Shown piece after piece: positions 23,089 through 33,263 of a DNA stretch of 64,000 nt. Source of the stretch: Macrotrachela quadricornifera (taxonomy: Eukaryota; Rotifera; Eurotatoria; Philodinida; Philodinidae). A program made the translations under genes and the position numbers. The stretch spans positions 119,772 through 183,771 of the forward strand of contig JAJEKB010019969.1 of assembly GCA_022393335.1 (NCBI GenBank). The letters are read 5' to 3'. The notes beneath the pieces were generated by a model. That model was not told the origin of the DNA and did no database searches. It was given only the letters and a program-made list of their open reading frames with translations. Numbering within the stretch: position 1 is the stretch's first letter; each line of letters starts with the position of its first letter.

Positions 23089-24338
23089 AATTTATTATTT
23101 TTTATTGAAAACACCAGTTGATCAATTATATTTCATCGTGGAATGTTGCCATTCTCAATTCGATATCATTCGTGTTTATCAACTCTGAGTAGTGCAAACG
23201 GATACGAATCGGTCCGTTTTCGGCCAAGAAACAGTTTCAATACGGTACAAAACACACTAACGTATCATATTCGATAATTCTCAAAAAACCACCAAATACG
23301 GAACGTTCACTGAACGGACACGTTACGCTCCGTAATTTTGTGCCCAATAATACCGTTCGATACGGACCAAAAACGGTCCGAATTGATACCATATTACACC
23401 GTAAATACGCCGTTTTTAGAACGTTTACGGTATGTTTTCATACCGTAAACTTAGCCGTTTTCATTGATCTAGGATTTTGTCTTTTTTTTTAAATAAATTG
23501 GTGTATTTGAAACTCATTTCAATTTATATATTAACTATCACACGTAACTTTAGAAACTTATAAATAAAACTTTGTAAGATTTTTACCAGTAGGTATAAGA
23601 CTTTTATTAATCCTGAATGGGTTATTATCTTCAGTTTTGATTGATTATACCGTAGCTTCTCATTTGCGAACATGAACATAAATATTAATTTAAAATTTTA
23701 TAATTTAATTTTAAAGTCTAAAACAAAATTTTAAATTTAAAGTTCATTCAAACTTAAATTAATATTGAACATCTTTGTGAGTTTAAAATACAGTTCGCTA
23801 CATATAAAGCTATTCAATTTTCGTCTTATTTACTGCAATGTGTAGAGCGCGCTCCATATAGATCTATTCAATTTTTGACTATAAATTTATTGTAATTTGT
23901 AGAGTTCGCTAAATTACAAAGAGAGAGCATTTATTGTTAGCGCTTTTAATTAATTTCTGTTCGAGATTCGACTAACATATGTTGTATCATCCACAACATG
24001 GAATCTAATAACGAATGGACAATAATTAATTAATCGAGGTGCTTTAGCTTTTATTCACAATAGACAACGAGATTGGGAATGTAGTTCATTTCAATTCTAT
24101 TAACACTCATAACGTCATTATGAATCAAACCAAACCTATATCATCGTTGATATCGATACATATAAGTATCAGATTATATGTAAATATCCAGATTGTAAAA
24201 ACTTCAAACTGTAATCGACAGAATTTTTTTAGCGGGATAAACAAATACCGAATTGTTGAAATAAATCTGAATAAAACTTAGTTAAGAGTTCTTCGTCATT
24301 GTTAAGATGTTACTTCTTTAGTATTTTCCTGCATTAGC

Positions 24339-24733
24339 AACCCTTGCTCGTGCAATTGTAGTATCATTACCTGAATGACAGACAATCATTTAATTGACTT
24401 AAAATTATTAGAAAATATTGGTCTTTCTCGTAGACATAAAACCTTGGTTTATTTTTACATTCACGACCCTTGCTCAAGGTATAGTGGTATTACTATTCCA
24501 ATAATAGACTGTCATTTCTTCATCAGAAATCTTTCCAAAATATTAAGATCTCTGTCACATAAACACAACGTACTTTAGTTTATTTCTACATTCACGATCC
24601 CTGCTCGAGCTATAGTCGTATTACTTCTTCAACAATTCACAATCATTTCATTTATTTATAATCTCTCCACAATATTCAACTCTCTCTTTCGTAGACATAA
24701 AATACTTAAGTTTATCTCTACATTCACGATGAT
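24339..24733 (+). repeat. Three tandem copies of a ~127-bp unit
   Basis: Each unit starts near CCCTTGCTC, passes through TAGT(A/C)(G)TATTAC, AATCATTT, a CTCT(C/G)-TAGACATAAA stretch and ends TTTATTTCTACATTCACGA. Copies start near 24339, 24468 and 24597. The array belongs to the interior of the element at 23.65-25.18 kb. Confidence 0.7.
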
Positions 24734-24995
24734 CTCTATAAATTACAAACCTTTGTACAATTAAAAAATTATTCTCATCAATCACTCACGTCCTCTACAA
24801 ATTACAAAAATTTTCCTGTATTAAAAATTTATTCTAATAAATAGCTTAGGACCTCTACAAATTGCAGACTATTGTAATTATTAAAACAATCAATTATAAG
24901 CATTAAGTCACGTGCTCTACAAATTATAGAAATCTACTTTATTAAAAATATATATTGATTAATAACTTACGTCCCCTATAAATTGCAGGAAATCT
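24727..24995 (+). repeat. Tandem degenerate ~62-68-bp repeats
   Basis: Four to five copies of CTCTACAAATTACAAA followed by a TTAAAAATTTATT-type stretch and TACGTC/TAGGAC. Related words (TGTAGAG, AATTTGTAGAG) also occur in inverted sense at 23845-23910, so the two ends of the element carry the same words facing inward. Confidence 0.65.
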
Positions 24996-25290
24996 ACTTA
25001 AAAAAATTTTAAATGAAAATATTTTATACGATTAAAAGTTTACAGAATTAGATTTAAAAACATTCGATTGTTTTTTAAACTTAACAATTATTCAACTCGA
25101 AAATCAGTCGAAAATTTGAAAGAACTTATTAAATTTAAACCTCAATTTTTTTTATGTTCGCAAATGAGAGGTAGCCGATTATACTAATGTGAAAAAATTT
25201 TAGCAATCCCGAAACCTTTTTTATTGTATCCGTAAAATAAGCATTATCAAGCATAAAGTTTATAAATAGAATATAATTATATTTGTATTT

Positions 25291-26175
25291 TCAATGCGCG
25301 GGAGAAATCATGTGAGATGTGTGTTCCCAAACCTTCTGTATCATATCTTCGTCTACTGGTTTCTTTTTTGTTACGGTTTCACCTTTAGTACTGACATATC
25401 TCCATCCTTTTTCTGTTCCGAGCATTCCATGTATCATAAACTCAGCACAATCTTCTGGATTGACACCAAGACCTAGCATCATAGCACCTTTCAACGGTAA
25501 TCGAACATAAAAGGGTAAACTATTGGATATTTGTGTTCGAACAACACCTGGATATGCATGTGTAAATGTTACATTTGCATTTTCAGGTTGTGAAGCGAGA
25601 TATTGTATAACAAGATCGGTAAATGTTATTGTATGATAACCAGATGTAGTAGGAGTATATGTGTTTTCAAGCGCCATATCATTCCAATTGATTTTTGATG
25701 GATTACCATTCACACTATCTAATACAAATAGAACTTTACCTCCATTTTGAGATGATCGAAGTAATGGAAGAAGTTCTTGTACAAATAGAACTCGACCATA
25801 ATAATGCAATGCCATCTTATTATCAATATTTTCTGCTGTTGGTGTACGATCATCCATTGTTAATATTCCTTGTGTCAGTATCAGCATGTCCACTGCATTA
25901 ATCTTTTGTGCAGCCACTCGAATTTCAGACATAAGCGATACATCAGCACGAATAAACTTTGAATTTGAACCTAATTGTGGTAGTATAGCATTGGCAGCGG
26001 ACTCATTTCGTCCAATAATAGTAATATGAGCAGATGGACAATGTTGAGCTATTGATAGTGCGATTGCTCGCCCAATACCTGATGTGCCACCAGCAACAAC
26101 AACGTGTGGAGCTGGTTTTAGAGATGATAGGATGCGAGCGTTTGAGGCAGATACAGCTCGTACAGCAGCAGACAT
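25291..26175 (-). CDS. Short-chain dehydrogenase/reductase-like protein
   Basis: A 294-aa single-exon protein with a Rossmann fold. The NAD(P)-binding motif GGTSGIG lies at 29-35; a second-strand RNES after IIGR (55-58) suggests NADP preference. ADVS (77-80) binds adenine, and TQG (101-103) stands at the usual NAG. Ser154 (VLDSVNG) and Tyr180 occupy the catalytic Ser and Tyr positions, but the YxxxK lysine is Thr184 (YHTIT). PGVVRT at the expected place and the length support the SDR fold. Losing the lysine usually weakens catalysis; similar K-less SDR relatives exist in fungi and protists as I recall, so this may be a natural subfamily with an altered mechanism. The start ATG lies 28 residues before the nucleotide motif, reasonable for the family. 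No operon-like neighbours. Confidence 0.85.
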   Translation of the reverse strand: MSAAVRAVSASNARILSSLKPAPHVVVAGGTSGIGRAIALSIAQHCPSAHITIIGRNESAANAILPQLGSNSKFIRADVSLMSEIRVAAQKINAVDMLILTQGILTMDDRTPTAENIDNKMALHYYGRVLFVQELLPLLRSSQNGGKVLFVLDSVNGNPSKINWNDMALENTYTPTTSGYHTITFTDLVIQYLASQPENANVTFTHAYPGVVRTQISNSLPFYVRLPLKGAMMLGLGVNPEDCAEFMIHGMLGTEKGWRYVSTKGETVTKKKPVDEDMIQKVWEHTSHMISPAH

Positions 26176-27034
26176 CTTACAGTATGTCGATTATATATCT
26201 AAAAAGAATGCTATACACGTTACAATAAACAATGTAGAAGAGTCAAAAGCTCGATACTCTAATATACTATTCAATGTAATTTTATTTTTGAAACAAGTAA
26301 TAATCAATTTCATCTTTCTTTGAAGTTTCCAACATATATATGACATATTAATTTCAAATCACCTAATTCATAGAATCAAGAACGATACAAAGAACTACGT
26401 AGATAGTAGTGAGCAAACGAAACACCTCATTGTATTTTTCCACAGCAGCTACTAACCTTATAATTATCTATGTGACAAATTTAGATCGAATGTTCGAATG
26501 AGACTATCTTACAAAAATGATGGTTAAGACGAGATTTTCGAATAAATATCAATAATGATTTCATCTTATTTTATATGATAACTATGAATGACAAATAGAA
26601 ATTGTGAATTATAATTGTAGTTTTGTTTTTATTATCAATGGACCTAGTTTGTTTTGCTAAATTACTGAGAAAACATACCTTTTAGTGAGAAATACATTTA
26701 TATCAAAGATGCTGAATTTATTGAGATAAAGCAGGTCGGATAGCCTATTAGAAATATTTTAACTCTGGTAGAGTCATGAAAATCTAAGAATAGCTTTTTA
26801 TTGAATGATCCATAAATTTAAGTAATTTTCTAAGAAATTAATTACAGAAGTGTGTTTTTCAGTGAAAATGTCGTTATATACCGAATCTATAACTTATCAA
26901 GTGCGCAAATAATGCTTTATTGCAACCGATAAAATGATTATCAGTCTGTTTTGAAACGATTTCTGGTACTTTCAAATATTTTTTTTTCTCCTTTTTCTTT
27001 TCAATAAAAACTTTGAGTACCATTCTATTAACAA
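26176..27034. other. Intergenic
   Basis: Upstream region of the SDR gene and AT-rich spacer. Nothing beyond chance reading frames is visible. Confidence 0.4.
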
Positions 27035-28490
27035 AGAAAAATAGTGCAATTGATACGAATAAAATGAAGATAATTGAGTGTTTTACCGTAACGTTATTTA
27101 TGGGATGTCCTGTACTCATGGTCACGGTATGTCAGAGGTGCAGAATCTACCTGTGCACGCATACGGCCGTACAAGGAATTTTTTCCGAAAATACTTTTTC
27201 CCCTGTAGGAAAAATCTTAGTTTATTTTTATTTTTTTTCTCCTCTTTTCATTTTGTTCTTTTTCCTAATGCAATGTCACTATTGTTATCGAGGTTAACCT
27301 TGATGATACTAACTATACAGTGTTATGAATAAATCCTATTTATGAAGTATATCACAGGCTGGTACTTTCCCATATAAACAATAATGTATCAACTATGAAT
27401 TATATCTATATGCTACATTAGTTTTTTCTTTTCTGTACGTATTTAGTCATACGAAGGATAGACAACGGCTATTTCATAAGAAAAGTGAACAATATCCAGT
27501 TTGAAAACTTGTTTCTCCTGGCTCAGTTATTTTAATTCCTTTACGTAAAGTACAAGTTGAAAGATTACCTGAACCGCACAATACGGAATAATAAGATTCT
27601 TTTTTTCTAAAGAGTATTTGGAATTTGTTTTATCATCGAATTCTATAACGCACGAAATTTTTTATTTAAACGGCAGATTTTGCACCTCTGTTTGAGACTT
27701 TTACACATCAATTCTATGAAGATTTCGTCTCCTATAAATGCTAAAGCAGTATATGAAGCAATCTAAAAGGAGGTGTCGCAAGCACTCTAGCTCATTTTAA
27801 CTTTTTACGATGAGAAAGATACATCACTTTTTTTTCTAAAAAATAAAAGTCAATGTCAAGGTTACTACATGACCAATACAAATATCTAATTATTTATTAA
27901 TTTATTTATTTCTTTATTAGTTCATTCATTTTTATTAATTTATTATTTATTTATTATTTTATTAATTTGTTATTTATTTATTTAGAAAATGCTGAGATTG
28001 ACTGGGCATTTTCTCTTACAAATGCGATTCTCTTATCGCAGTTTTGCGTAACTGCGGAAACTGTTGAAACTGCAACGCAGTCTGATCGTAGTTGACCGCA
28101 TGGGTATTGTCTTCCACGCGAGATATATTTTAAAATAAAAAATTGATGTTATTTTTTAATAAAAAATTTAGCGTTGGATGACGATGGATTGATAGCATAT
28201 AAAAAAATTCACTCACATTATTTTTCAGTTCGCGACATAATCCTTTACCATGTGCGTAAAAAGCAAATATTATCGTTTCTTTTATCAAAACACCCGTGTA
28301 TGTTGCCTATGGAGAAAGATAGAAAAAAATATTTGATGTAGTATGTAGTAGAAGGACGAATGTTACATTTTCTTTTTTGCAACATCATGCAGAACAAAAA
28401 AAAGAGAAAATTATAACTAATAGAAGGACAAATGTTACATTTTCTTTTTTGCAACATCATGCAGAAACAGAAACAGAAAATTATGAGTAT
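27035..28490. repeat. Dispersed repeat, copy A
   Basis: Matches 42630-43930 in blocks: 27035-27130 (ATGAAGATAATT, then TTATTTATGGGATGTCCTGTA and TCACGGTAT), 27690-27770 (ACTTTTACACATCAATTCTAT) and 28100-28400 (CACGCGAGAT, TTTACCATGTGC, GTGTATGTTG, TGTTACATTTTCTTTTTT). The frame at 27013-27297 is short and not conserved as protein. Within this copy a 36-bp stretch ending GCAACATCATGCAGAA is duplicated (about 28361-28396 and 28433-28468). 27890-27985 is TTTATT low-complexity sequence. Confidence 0.75.
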
Positions 28491-29015
28491 GTAGTTTCTT
28501 CTTCAGAGTGTGCATATCCTAACAACTAACAATAACAGGAAAGGAAAAAAATTTGATTGGTGTGCACATTCTATCTCTCTTATGCGATTATATATATATA
28601 TGTAAAGATGACGCTAGACTATAAACGTGTAAAAAGAAAATATTTATATATGTATGTTCTATAAATGATCACGCAGTCACATAGTGATGCATTCATATTT
28701 TCGTACGTATTCACGCGTGATCATATGGGTGTTCTTAACTATTTCCTATAAACCTCCTCCACCGCAATAAAAGACCCCGGGTCTTCTAATATGACTTCTT
28801 TATATAAAGGAACAAACATCGTTATTAGGTTTTAGAAAGATAGAATAAGAATAGTTCTTCATGATTATATTTCAGATAGAGAGTAAAAAGACGAAAATAA
28901 TAGAAATAATAAATAAACCACAATTAAATTTCATTTTCTAAGAAATTGATCTAAATTAAGTTGTTTCGTTTTGTTACTATTATTGATGTTTAACATATGC
29001 AACTTTTTATTTCCT
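28491..29015. other. Intergenic
   Basis: AT-rich, with a TATATATATATATG run near 28591 and a GACCCCGGGTC palindrome near 28774. No gene seen. Confidence 0.4.
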
Positions 29016-29152
29016 TCAATTATTTTCTTCGTCTACTTTCACAATAATATCTATTGAAGAAGTCATTGTCGATGGATCAAGAACAAAATCAATTGAAGTG
29101 CGAATTGAAATAGGAAAATTATTCACCTATGTATATCCTATATCAAGTAATG
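29016..29152 (-). pseudogene. Tigger/pogo-type transposase, C-terminal piece
   Basis: Minus-strand translation reads EALLDIGYT, then a TAG where a Trp is expected, then NNFPISIRTSIDFVLDP and a stop after VDEENN. This resembles the tail that follows the DDE domain in pogo/Tigger relatives of rotifers as I recall them. It continues the coding sequence that breaks off at 30925; the two parts are separated by the nested element at 29153-30923. Confidence 0.6.
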
Positions 29153-30923
29153 CTTCCCAGGTCGAAAGTACCCCATCGGATCCTATCGGATCCGACAAAA
29201 TCCGACATTACCCGACAGTCGGATCCGATAGGAAACCGATAGCCGGAAACCCGTGAAATCCGACGAATTCCGACGCCGGAAATCATCGGATTCCGGTAAC
29301 AGGATCCGATGAAATCCTCCTGTCGGAAAACATCGGATCCGACAATATCCGACAATATTGCTGTTCTTAGGTCGATTTTATCATATAATTAGACAAGCAA
29401 GTATTTCTTTAACTAAATAATTTTTTTATTCATTTCGGTTCCATTTGTATATCCAAATGAAACAAAAAGTATTTTACTTATTTAAAAAATCTTTTCTATG
29501 CATTTATTTTAGGTCGAAATATATATAGATGGACAAGTATAAAATTAATTTAAAAATTTTTATTGTATGTATTTTAGGTCGAAATATTTATATAGATGCA
29601 CAGGAAAGCATAATATTAAGTAAACAAATTTTTATTCATTTATTTTAGGTCGAAATATTTATATAGATGGACAAGTAAGTATAGAATTAATTCAAAAATT
29701 TTTATTTATTTATTTTAGGTCCAAATATATATATACAGGGACAAGTAAGTATAATTTTAAGTAAAAAAATTTTTATTGATTTATTTTAGGTCCAAATATT
29801 TATATACATGGACAAGTAAGTATAAAATTAATTTAAAAAATTTTTATTGTATTTATTTTAGGTCCAAATATATATATACATCGACAAGTAAGTATAATTT
29901 TAAGTAAAAAAATTTTTATTCATTTATTTTAGGTCGAAATATATATATACATAGACAAGTAAGTATAATATTAAATAAAAAAATTTTTATTCATTTAGTT
30001 TAGATCCAAATATATATATACATAGACAAGTAAGTATAAATTTAAGTAAAAAAATTTTTATTCATTTATTTTAGGTCGAAATATTTATACAGATAGACAA
30101 GTAAGTATAAAATTAATTTAAAAAATTTTTATTGTATTTATTTTAGATGGAAATATATATATACATGGACAAGTAAGTATAATTTTAAGTAAAAAAATTT
30201 TTATTCATTTATTTTAGGTCCAAATATTCATATAGATGGACAAGTAAGTATAATATTAAATAAAAAAATTTTTATTGATTTATTTTAGGTCCAAATATTT
30301 ATATACATAAACAAGTAAGTGTAGAATTAATTTAAAAAATTTTTATTTTATTTATTTTATGTTCAAATATATATATACATGGACAAGTAAGTATAATTTT
30401 AAGTAAAAAATTTTTTATTGATTTATTTTAGGTCGAAATATATATATAGATGGACAAGTAAGTATAAAATTAAGTAAAAAAATTTTATTTTATTTATTTT
30501 AGGTGGATTATACATTTACATGGAGAAGTAAGTATAATTTTAAGTAAAAGAAAATTGTTTTTTTTTATTTTAGGGTGATTTTCATATACAATTATTTTAG
30601 TAAGTATTTTATTATGAAAATAATTGTTTTGTATTTGTTTTAGGTTATTTGGATATACGATTATTGGTAACAAATATTTTACCTACGAAATCGGCATAGG
30701 ATCCTATAATATCCGACGTTTTCCGATGTCGGATCCGACTGTCGAAAATTGTCGGATCCGACATCCGACACCTTCCTATCGGAATCCGATCCAAAGGATT
30801 CCGACAACTTCCGATAGGATCCTATCGGAAATTGTCGGATTCCTATCGGAAGTTATCGGATTGCATGGGTTTTCCTGTAGGATCCGACGGGATCCGATAG
30901 TCGGATTTCTCGACCTGGGAATA
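29153..30923. mobile_element. 1.77-kb TIR element with subterminal CCGAT patches
   Basis: The ends are inverted copies of TTCCCAGGTCGA (29153-29164 and, inverted, near 30912-30923). Inside each end is a patch of about 190-230 bp made of (T)CCGAT, GGATCC and CCGACA words in both orientations (29170-29350 and 30690-30905). The centre is a tandem repeat array. No coding region. The flanks on both sides are halves of the same transposase gene, so this is a nested insertion. No target-site duplication could be recognised. Confidence 0.78.
29365..30655 (+). repeat. ~71-bp tandem repeat with splice-like motifs
   Basis: About 17-19 units, 68-74 bp apart. The typical unit is TTATTTTAG, then 26 nt (GTCGAAATATTTATATAGAT + GGACAA), then GTAAGTATAA and an A/T-rich stretch of about 45 nt in all. 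Thus most units contain a good 3' splice site and a good 5' splice site 26 nt apart. Outer units are more degenerate, as usual for satellites. The 26-nt segments contain stops in one frame and would rotate the frame, so a coding role is unlikely. Confidence 0.85.
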
Positions 30924-30924
30924 T

Positions 30925-32300
30925 TGTTCAAAATTAATATTAGCTTTTGTTCGATTCCATGCCGTAGCAACTAAACTGGTACATAAGATTCGTTTCTGCT
31001 TATCTGATAGTTTTAGCTTACTACATGATCCATAACAATCGATGTACTCACCAGCAGCAGTCTGATAATAGTTTTTACATATAGAAAATATCGATGTATC
31101 AAGAAATTGTAAATATTGTGTACATCCCTTTGAGATGGCAGATACTACAATATATTTCCTTCGTAGTTGTTGAATTATTTCAAGTTTTAAATGTAAACCA
31201 ACTGAATCTACTATAAGAAGTTTTGAATAGCCATCCTGCATCTACAAAATAAACAATAAATATAATTCATTTAGACATCCTGTTATCATATCGAATTGAA
31301 AGATATTTTTATCCTTTGAAGCCATGTTTTTATATATAATTCCATAGATGGCCCATATATCACACTTTTAGGTGTAAACATTACACAAACACCTTTAGCA
31401 TATTGTTGACGTTCATTAGCACCTATTTTACATTTGCCTTTGAGGAAAACTACTGGTTTCATGTGTTAATATTCAGCAAAAACAGTTAAAACGATCGTAC
31501 AAAATCTCTGAAATGAAAAAAGAGATGAACAAGAGATAATTCTTCGGAATATTTAGTATAGATTGGATGTGGATGATCCATTACCTTACTACTAATGTAT
31601 CCATATTGCAAACATCGTCAGGCATAAATGAACTCGTAACACTACGTTTTAATGCCCATGTACTAGCACAACGATTGTATGTATCAAAATAATTAGCTAA
31701 ACGATAAACTCCATCAATTGGTACTTTATCTTAACATTTTGGTCGTTGAAGTGATAAACGATTTCGTTCTAGAAAACGATAATACCATTTTAATGATGGT
31801 GGTGATTGATTTATTCCTTGATATATTTATTTAGCTTGTTTTTGTAAATTTTTAAGACTTACTTTTTCTCGTCGAATATCAGATGAACTAAGAGCTGTAT
31901 CACCAGGATTCGTTCTTTGAGAAAGATACCATTGAAATAGTCGATAGTCAAGATCAAAATGAACTAGTTTCTTTCCATCAACTTTTATTCGTTTTCATTT
32001 ATTACCTAAAAGATGAAATATACAGTATTTTCAATAGCAATTAGAAGAAAAAGAACCTTTTTTCATCTTGTACATTTTTAATAATTCATCTTTATTTTTT
32101 AATCTAATTACAATGCTGTGCAGTTGTACATCGTTTTGCTGTTGTTGTTTCACGTTTACTTTGATTTTTATTAAATAATGCAACAGCTTCAGCTTTTTCT
32201 TTGATAGACTATTGACAACGTTTACATTTAATAGGTGTTTCTTGAGTATTAGTATTATTTGTTGCATAACTATCTGATAAATCAAAAGATAATGATGAAG
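30925..32300 (-). pseudogene. Tigger/pogo-type DDE transposase, decayed
   Basis: Minus-strand pieces in family order. About 32290-32110 holds a cysteine-containing start (KCKRCQ, KEKAEAVALFNKN). About 31970-31860 reads FQWYLSQRTNPGDTALSSS, a CENP-B-like helix-turn-helix partner. About 31800-31730 reads WYYRFLERNRLSLQRPK. About 31730-31590 reads VYRLANYFDTYNR and DDVCNMD, where the first catalytic Asp lies. 31462-31315 reads KPVVFLKGKCK, ANERQQYAKGV and ELYIKTWLQ. 31240-30925 reads LLIVDSVGLHL (second Asp) and KGCTQYLQFLDTSI, the DDE_1 end. Stops, frameshifts and one or two intron-like gaps interrupt it. The gene resumes at 29152 after the nested element. Inactive copy of a pogo/Tigger (Tc1/mariner superfamily) transposon. 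Confidence 0.8.
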
Positions 32301-33263
32301 ATGGTTTTCACATTCACCAATGATTGATTCAATTTCAATGCTGGAATTCTCACTATCAGAACTATCGTATATCGAAGCTCAGCTGTTATAAATCAAGTTT
32401 AATATTAATTGTTTTCTTTCCTTAGCGCCATTTATAGATCTATCATTCCTTTTGTTTTCGTTCTTACCAAAAAAATACATTATCGTGCTGCATAGATAAG
32501 CTTATATTCATCTTTCTATATTTTTATGACTGTTGGTCGACACTGGACAAGACTGAACAGTAAATGAGCAAGAAAAAACAATAGAAATCTTAAAACGAGA
32601 ACTTTTTTACAGGATCCAGATCTTCTATAATGGAGGGGGGTTTGTTCTATATGTTCTCTCTATATGCTCTCTCTGTATCTTTTCCTGGTCGTTGTTATCA
32701 TGACGTCATGATACTACTATTCTCTCTATCCTTCTCTTTCTACGACGTTTCTCAGGCTCTATAAAAAGCCGTGCCATATTTTAAATAAATATGCTTATTG
32801 AAAATATTATCACGTTTTATTATAATCATACTACCATTTACTTCCACGGCTTATTCTCCTATTTTGCCGCTTCACGATTTTTCGAATCTAGTGAATATGT
32901 ATAGCAGACGATCTTGATCACACTTGTCTTTGCATTAGTGAAAGCTATATCGATGAACTTTGCTTCTGATAGTCTTCACTTCATTATTTAGATTTTCTGT
33001 GACGACGAAAACAATCACTATTTAGCAATTCATGTTTCCATAAGGTTCTTATGTTTATAATGTCACAAACGAACACATGCATCTTAACAAATCATACGGT
33101 CGAAGAAAAAAAGTTTTTAGTACAAAGACTTCTTTTGATAAATAGGCAACTTTATTAGATTATAGTTTCATGTCTTCTCTTTTTGACCATGTCAAAAACA
33201 GTAACATATTTATAAGATACAAGTTAATCAAAAACAATATATAAGGAAAGGTATTGAAGATGT
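32301..33263. other. Intergenic, with a possible solo-LTR-like segment
   Basis: Around 32625-32830 a pyrimidine-rich tract (repeated TCTCTCT words) and a TGACGTCA site near 32701 precede CTATAAAAAGCC (about 32759) and AAATAAA (about 32785), a TATA-then-polyA order seen in LTRs. No matching second copy or clean TG...CA ends were found, so this stays a guess. No genes. Confidence 0.3.

Larger units (their letters stand above)
19425..23473 (+). mobile_element. CACTA/EnSpm-like transposon, decayed, about 4 kb
   Basis: A transposase-derived coding region (20.2-23.1 kb) lies between two GC-rich short-word patches (19440-19625 and 23190-23465). The words are variants of ACGGTA, CGGACCGT and CCGTAAAC in both orientations. 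Weak inverted ends are seen: CCCAGGTC at 19425 and, in inverted sense, TCCTAGATC at 23466-23474. Short terminal repeats plus clustered subterminal repeats around a large transposase is the layout of CACTA elements. Exact ends and target-site duplication could not be fixed. Confidence 0.65.
23651..25176. mobile_element. Non-autonomous TIR element with 8-bp TSD
   Basis: The perfect direct repeat GATTATAC flanks the element (23643-23650 and 25177-25184). Terminal inverted repeats: CGTAGCTTCTCATTTGCGAAC at the left and, inverted, GGCTACCTCTCATTTGCGAAC at the right (about 18 of 21 match). An 8-bp TSD fits hAT and a few other superfamilies, but the ends do not begin CAGNG. No coding capacity; the inside is tandem repeats. 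It sits beside the CACTA-like element. Confidence 0.82.

Noticed and set aside
27013..27332. Membrane-like frame (KMKIIECFTVTLFMGCPVL)
   Set aside because: The second copy at 42.6 kb has the same DNA but not a conserved protein; it is part of a dispersed repeat.
29143..29355. Frame with repeated SDIVGSD and GSDRIR
   Set aside because: Translation of CCGAT/GGATCC subterminal words, not a gene.
32625..32830. Solo LTR
   Set aside because: TATA and polyA signals in order but no second copy, no TG...CA ends and no target-site duplication found.
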